DNA of 19,822 nt from Helicobacteraceae bacterium (lineage in GTDB: Bacteria > Campylobacterota > Campylobacteria > Campylobacterales > Sulfurimonadaceae): assembly GCA_027068615.1 (NCBI GenBank), contig JAMOQV010000207.1, forward strand, positions 1-19,822. The letters run 5' to 3'. Below the pieces are notes generated by a model that was given only the letters and a program-made list of their open reading frames with translations, was not told the DNA's origin and did no database searches. Made by a program: the position numbers and the translations under genes. Within the stretch, counting starts at the first letter, position 1; each line of letters starts with the position of its first letter. Of this stretch, positions 15,724-19,822 are shown piece by piece.

Positions 15724-17241
15724 ATGCGTAATATTTTAGTTATAGAAGATTCAAAAACTATCAATAATATTATAAAAAAAGAGCTTTCTAAATTTAAGTT
15801 TAAAGTAAGTCAGGCTTTTACACTTTCAGAAGCAAAAAAAATTTTAAATTTGAAAAAATTTCATCTAATTATTTTGGATTTGCATCTTCCAGATGGTGAA
15901 GGTTCTGAACTTATAGCAAATATTCAATCTTTGACAAAAACAAAAGTAGTTGTTCTTACATCATCTCAAGATAATGAATTAAGAGAAGAATTATTCCAAT
16001 ATGGGATTCTTGATTATATTATAAAAGATAAAAACTTACTTTACTCTATATCTGAGATTATAAAAATACTTTATTTTTTATCGTCAAGAGTTAAAGAAAA
16101 AATCTTGATTATAGATGACTCTAAGTTTATATGTAAACAAGTTAGGGTTATCTTAGAACCTAGAAACTATGTTATAAATAGTGCATATAGTGCAAAAGAA
16201 GCATTAGAAAAATTGGATGGGTCTGAGTATGATCTTATTATTTTAGATATGGAACTTCCAGATATGTCTGGTATAAAGCTTCTTGAACTTATAAGAAAAG
16301 ATAAAAGATTTTTAGAAGTACCAATCATAGTTTTATCTGGCACTTTAACTCCAGAGACATTAAGAATAGTTTTAAAAAATGGTGCAAATGATTTTTTAAG
16401 AAAACCATTTGTTTTTGAAGAATTTGTATTAAAAATAGATCTATGGATTGATTATTTTAAAAAAGAAAAAGAGCTTGTAAAAAAGACATCAGAGTTAGAA
16501 TATATAAACAAAAATCTTAAAAAACTAGTAGATGAAGAGGTTGAAAAAAACCGTAAAAAAGATGAATTGATGTTCACTCAGTCTAGGTATGCACAGATGG
16601 GTGAAACAATAGCTATGATAGCACATCAATGGAAACAACCTTTACATACTATTGGTATGGCTATTAGTGCGATAGATATGAAATTGCCAAGAGAGATTGA
16701 AGATATTGAGATAATGGATGAATTAATTTCTAGGGTATATAAAAATATTGATTATTTAACAACTACCATAGATGATTTTAGAGAATTTTTTAAACCTCAA
16801 AAAGTTCAAAAAACGACCAATTATAAAATAATACTAGATAAAGTATTTTTATTATTAAAATCATCTTTAGACAATAAAAATATAAACTTTGAAGTAGATA
16901 CAAAAGAACTTACTGATTTTTTAAGTTATGAGAATGAACTTATCCAAGTTGTTTTAAATATTTTTAAAAATGCACAAGATTCTTTGATTGACAATAAAAT
17001 TGAAAAGCCGTGTATATGTGTTGAGATAGATAAAAAAACTCTTCATATATCTGACAATGCTGGTGGGATACCAAATGATATTATAGATAAGGTATTTGAT
17101 CCATATTTTTCTACTAAAGACAATAGTAATGGTACAGGGTTAGGACTTTATATGAGTAAAATTATTGTTGAAGAACATTGTTTAGGTTCTTTAAGTGTTG
17201 AAAACACGGATGTTGGTGCTAGATTTACGATATCGTTATAA
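15724..17241 (+). CDS. Hybrid REC-REC-histidine kinase, no sensor domain
   Basis: The 505-residue soluble protein has two N-terminal receiver domains followed by a kinase. REC1 (1-120) has acidic residues E8-D9 and phospho-acceptor D52 (LIILDLHLPDG). REC2 (127-245) has D131-D132, D175 (LIILDMELPD) and the K-P of FLRKPF. A helical linker (about 250-290) leads to the H-box with H301 in IAHQWKQPL, the version common in Campylobacterota kinases. The ATPase domain has N412/N416, D444 in ISDNAGG and the lid G470-T-G-L-G-L475. There is no membrane helix, PAS or GAF domain, so the inputs are probably phosphotransfer to the receivers or protein contacts. It starts by ATG after the 11-codon leader frame. 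The methyltransferase gene follows after 18 bases. Its partner regulator is not in the window. Confidence 0.9.
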   Translation: MRNILVIEDSKTINNIIKKELSKFKFKVSQAFTLSEAKKILNLKKFHLIILDLHLPDGEGSELIANIQSLTKTKVVVLTSSQDNELREELFQYGILDYIIKDKNLLYSISEIIKILYFLSSRVKEKILIIDDSKFICKQVRVILEPRNYVINSAYSAKEALEKLDGSEYDLIILDMELPDMSGIKLLELIRKDKRFLEVPIIVLSGTLTPETLRIVLKNGANDFLRKPFVFEEFVLKIDLWIDYFKKEKELVKKTSELEYINKNLKKLVDEEVEKNRKKDELMFTQSRYAQMGETIAMIAHQWKQPLHTIGMAISAIDMKLPREIEDIEIMDELISRVYKNIDYLTTTIDDFREFFKPQKVQKTTNYKIILDKVFLLLKSSLDNKNINFEVDTKELTDFLSYENELIQVVLNIFKNAQDSLIDNKIEKPCICVEIDKKTLHISDNAGGIPNDIIDKVFDPYFSTKDNSNGTGLGLYMSKIIVEEHCLGSLSVENTDVGARFTISL

Positions 17242-17259
17242 GTTTTAGGGGATATACTT

Positions 17260-18459
17260 TTGTCAAAAAAAGAAATAAAATTAACAATAAAATCTAATTT
17301 TACTGATAAATATAAAGCTGGTTATCCATTGATATTGCCAGAATATATAGAAGATTTAAAAAAAGTTGATGAAGATGGTTCTATATTAAATCTATATGAT
17401 TATAAAAATAATTTTATCGCTCGTGCTTACTATGGTAAACAAAACAAAGGTTTTGGTTGGATTTTAACTAAAAATCAAGATGAAAAGATAGATAAAGATT
17501 TTTTTATATCTAAGATAAATTCAGCTATAAAATATAGAAAAAGTTTTTTTAATGATAAAGATACAACTGCTTTTAGAGTGTTTAATGGTGAGGGTGATGG
17601 AGTAGGTGGACTTACTATAGATTTCTTTGATGGGTACTATCTTATCACTTGGTATAGTATCGGTATATATGAGTTTCGTACAGATATACTAGATGCTTTA
17701 AAAGAGTGTGTTGATTTTAGAGGGATTTATCAAAAAAAGCGTTTTGATGCTAAAGGGATGTATCTTAAAGATAAAGATTTTGTTTGTGGAGATGAAGCAC
17801 CCAAGCCACTTATAGTAAAAGAAAATGGTATAAAGTTTGCGATATATCTTGATGATGGTGCTATGGTTGGTGTATTTTTAGACCAAAAAGAGGTTAGAAA
17901 AACTCTAAGAGATAAGTATAGCAAAGATAAAACTGTACTAAATACTTTTTCATACACAGGGGCTTTTTCAGTAGCATCAGCACTAGGTGGAGCTAAAAAA
18001 ACAACAAGTGTTGATTTGGCAAAAAGAAGTATAGCAAAAACAAAAGAGCATTTTGAGATAAATGATATAGATACATCTAAGCAAAGTATAGTGGTAGATG
18101 ATGTTTTTGATTACTTTAAATATGCACTAAGAAAAAAACTTATTTTTGATGTTGTTGTGGTTGACCCACCAAGTTTTGCAAGAAGTAAAAAAAGGGTTTT
18201 TAGTGCAAATAAAGACTATGTAAAGTTACTAAAAGAGGTTATACAAATAACTTCAAAAGATGGTCTTATAGTAGCATCAACGAACTCAGCAAACTTTAGT
18301 ATGATGACTTTTCATGACTTTATAAAAAAAGCTTTTAAAGAGTTGAAATTAAGATACAAAGTATTGGAGAGTTTTTCACTACCAAAAGATTTTAGAGTAA
18401 ATGATAAGTTTAAAGAGGGTGATTATCTTAAGGTTGTATTTATAAGAAAGGTTAAGTAA
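17260..18459 (+). CDS. RlmI-family class I SAM-dependent methyltransferase with PUA domain
   Basis: The 399-residue protein has the layout of the RlmI/YccW family: an N-terminal PUA-like RNA-binding region (about 1-75), a middle beta region (80-200) and a C-terminal Rossmann methyltransferase. Visible are the SAM-site motif N228-T-F-S-Y-T-G-A-F-S237, acidic VDLAKRS after the second strand, and motif IV D302-P-P-S-F. E. coli RlmI makes 5-methylcytosine in 23S rRNA. Here the only two cysteines lie in the middle region (LKECVDF, FVCGDE) and none in the catalytic domain, so the exact modification is uncertain and no symbol is given. The start is TTG at 17260: AGGGG sits 8 bases before it and there is no ATG for over 160 codons. 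Its stop overlaps the xseA start (TAATG). Confidence 0.85.
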   Translation: MSKKEIKLTIKSNFTDKYKAGYPLILPEYIEDLKKVDEDGSILNLYDYKNNFIARAYYGKQNKGFGWILTKNQDEKIDKDFFISKINSAIKYRKSFFNDKDTTAFRVFNGEGDGVGGLTIDFFDGYYLITWYSIGIYEFRTDILDALKECVDFRGIYQKKRFDAKGMYLKDKDFVCGDEAPKPLIVKENGIKFAIYLDDGAMVGVFLDQKEVRKTLRDKYSKDKTVLNTFSYTGAFSVASALGGAKKTTSVDLAKRSIAKTKEHFEINDIDTSKQSIVVDDVFDYFKYALRKKLIFDVVVVDPPSFARSKKRVFSANKDYVKLLKEVIQITSKDGLIVASTNSANFSMMTFHDFIKKAFKELKLRYKVLESFSLPKDFRVNDKFKEGDYLKVVFIRKVK

Positions 18460-19703
18460 TGCACACTCTAACCGTTTCATCACTAAATGAACAGATACAA
18501 AGTTTACTAGAGAGTAGTTTTACTCGTGTTTTAGTTGAGGGGGAGCTTTCTCGCATCACTTTTCATAACTCTGGTCATATCTATTTTACTTTAAAAGATG
18601 CTTCTTCTGCTGTTAGTTGTGTTATGTTTCGTGGTAATGCTTCACGGTTAAAGTTTCGTCTTGAAGAGGGGATGAAAGTTATACTAGATGGTGCTATATC
18701 TGTTTATAAACCTCGTGGAAGTTATCAGATAAACTGTTTTAGTATAGAGCCATCAGGGCAGGGTGCTTTGGCTTTGGCTTATGAGCAACTAAAAGAGAAG
18801 CTTTTGGCAAAAGGTTATTTTGATGATGCTAGAAAAAAACAAATCCCAAAGTTCCCTAAAAGAATTGCACTTATAACATCAGCTACTGGAGCAGCTTTGC
18901 AAGATATGTTAAGAGTAGCAAATACAAGATATAAAAATCTTGAGATAGATATATATGATGTTTTAGTTCAAGGGGAGAGTGCATCTCTTAGTATAGCTAA
19001 AGCCATAAAAAAAGCAGATATAAATGGTTATGATATTTTAGTTGTTGGTCGTGGTGGTGGAAGTATAGAGGATTTGTGGGCATTCAATGAAGAGATAGTA
19101 GCAGATGCTATATTTGAAGCTATAACCCCTGTTGTTTCAGCTGTTGGTCACGAGATAGATTGGGTTATCAGTGATTTTGTAGCTGATTTAAGAGGTGCTA
19201 CCCCTAGTGCTGGGATGCAGATGATACTACCAGATACAAATGAACTTTATCAGTATATAGACAGTATATCTTCTAGTATGACTCAAGCTATATCTCAGAC
19301 TCTACAAACTAAATCACAAGAGTTAAAGCATCTTCAAAATCTAATTACTCAAAATTCTGTTGAGAGAAAAATATCTTTAAAAAAAGATGAGATAGAACGG
19401 TTAAAAAAATCTTACGAACAAACTATTGACTTTAAATTAGGTGGTTTCTCAAGAGAATTACAAGAGATAAAAAATAAATTTCCTCAAACGATAGATATGA
19501 GTATAAAAAATGCAAAAAATATATTGCAAAATACAAAAGAGATATTAGAGGCAAATAATCCAAAGTATAAAGTAAAAAAAGGTTTTGCTCAAATATCAAA
19601 AGATGATAAAGTTATAGATATAAAATCTTTAAAGGTTAATGATGATTTTAGTTTGATGAGTGATGAAGTTGTTGTTAAAGCTAAGGTTACAAAGGTTGTT
19701 TAA
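18459..19703 (+). CDS. xseA: Exonuclease VII large subunit
   Basis: The 414-residue cytoplasmic nuclease subunit, with XseB, degrades single-stranded DNA from both ends. The N-terminal OB fold (about 1-100) shows VEGELSRITFHNSGHIYFTLKD. The catalytic core has ITSATGAALQD (D149), R198 in VVGRGGGSIEDLWAFNEE, and H231/D234 in SAVGHEIDWVISDFVADLRGATPSAG, all in the order known from E. coli. The C-terminal third (about 260-370) is long helix and coiled coil, where XseB subunits bind. The small-subunit gene xseB is not adjacent. The start codon shares one base with the previous stop (TAATG), so translation is coupled to the methyltransferase. Length is slightly short but normal for the phylum. Confidence 0.95.
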   Translation: MHTLTVSSLNEQIQSLLESSFTRVLVEGELSRITFHNSGHIYFTLKDASSAVSCVMFRGNASRLKFRLEEGMKVILDGAISVYKPRGSYQINCFSIEPSGQGALALAYEQLKEKLLAKGYFDDARKKQIPKFPKRIALITSATGAALQDMLRVANTRYKNLEIDIYDVLVQGESASLSIAKAIKKADINGYDILVVGRGGGSIEDLWAFNEEIVADAIFEAITPVVSAVGHEIDWVISDFVADLRGATPSAGMQMILPDTNELYQYIDSISSSMTQAISQTLQTKSQELKHLQNLITQNSVERKISLKKDEIERLKKSYEQTIDFKLGGFSRELQEIKNKFPQTIDMSIKNAKNILQNTKEILEANNPKYKVKKGFAQISKDDKVIDIKSLKVNDDFSLMSDEVVVKAKVTKVV

Positions 19704-19704
19704 A

Positions 19705-19767
19705 TAAATAAATTTTATAGACTATAAAGTTTATTTACTATATAATATATAAAATTTATTTATTATA
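19705..19767. repeat. A/T palindrome plus direct repeat before the last gene
   Basis: Bases 19705-19720 and 19722-19737 form inverted arms around a central A, with a single T-G mismatch. The right arm and its flank (19723-19742) recur as a direct repeat at 19748-19767, 18 of 20 bases identical, at a 25-base period. A TATAAT (19741-19746) lies between or within the copies. This could be an operator array or a hairpin, although such A/T-rich sequence can also produce matches by chance. Confidence 0.45.
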
Positions 19768-19775
19768 GGTATGAA

Positions 19776-19822
19776 ATGTTTCAAGTTGGTAAGCCAGTTA
19801 GTGGTAAACAGTTTTATGATAG
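19776..19822 (+). CDS. Start of a probable ATPase-family protein (partial)
   Basis: Fifteen complete codons are visible before the window ends: MFQVGKPVSGKQFYD. The pattern G-K/R-P-V-x-G-x-x-F-x-D just after the start is typical of the STAND/archaeal-type ATPases whose P-loop follows some 20 residues later. That is only a resemblance on a very short stretch. TAGGT at 19766-19770 is well placed for this ATG. Another ATG at 19771 in a different frame gives MKCFKLVSQL and is too close to that site. The P-loop itself is outside the window. Confidence 0.45.
   Translation, partial: MFQVGKPVSGKQFYD

Noticed and set aside
17730..17957. 75-residue minus-strand frame within the RlmI-like gene
   Set aside because: Complement of a conserved methyltransferase region, with no ribosome-binding site.
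1..19822. CRISPR array, tRNA or rRNA
   Set aside because: No regularly spaced repeats and no cloverleaf or rRNA-like G/C-rich conserved stretches were seen in the gaps between genes.

Overview
The window is AT-rich throughout, densely packed, and reads as chromosomal DNA of a free-living Campylobacterota bacterium (the Sulfurimonas/Arcobacter-like part of the former Epsilonproteobacteria). This rests on protein character rather than on any marker RNA: a short ExbB, a NosL with an N-terminal extension, an AHQWKQPL-type histidine kinase, and strongly A/T-biased codons. I do not claim a genus. No rRNA, tRNA, CRISPR array or insertion sequence was seen.

Left part (1-3300): the 5' end of acetyl-CoA synthetase (minus strand) diverges from a nosL-like copper-site protein. 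Then come pyrC (dihydroorotase) and a tight exbB-exbD pair without an adjacent tonB. The exbD stop overlaps, tail to tail, the stop of a small membrane-protein gene read from the right.

Middle part (3050-14800): a surface-polysaccharide locus. On the minus strand are an O-antigen-ligase/Wzy_C-type membrane protein and the 78-residue one-helix protein. Diverging from them is a plus-strand operon with almost no spacing: ABC-2 permease (Wzm-like), a 604-residue DUF4214/serralysin-like metalloprotease, ABC ATPase with a Wzt-type C-terminal sugar-binding domain, a 76-residue small protein, a 952-residue multidomain glycosyltransferase ending in a coiled coil, and a 1108-residue protein with three GT4-like modules. 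The most unusual point is that the secreted-type protease gene sits between the two subunits of the polysaccharide exporter. The likely logic is that the glycosyltransferases build a glycan in the cytoplasm, Wzm/Wzt export it, and the ligase attaches it to lipid A-core. The protease, which looks like a type I secretion substrate, may act on or dock to the same surface layer. Initiating transferase, sugar-nucleotide genes and a type I secretion apparatus are not in the window.

Right part (14850-19822): ubiE/menG (menaquinone methylation), then a soluble REC-REC-histidine kinase preceded by an 11-codon upstream reading frame that carries the only good ribosome-binding site. Tightly behind it are an RlmI-family methyltransferase (TTG start) and xseA (exonuclease VII large subunit). 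The window closes with an A/T palindrome and repeat cluster in front of the first codons of a probable ATPase gene.
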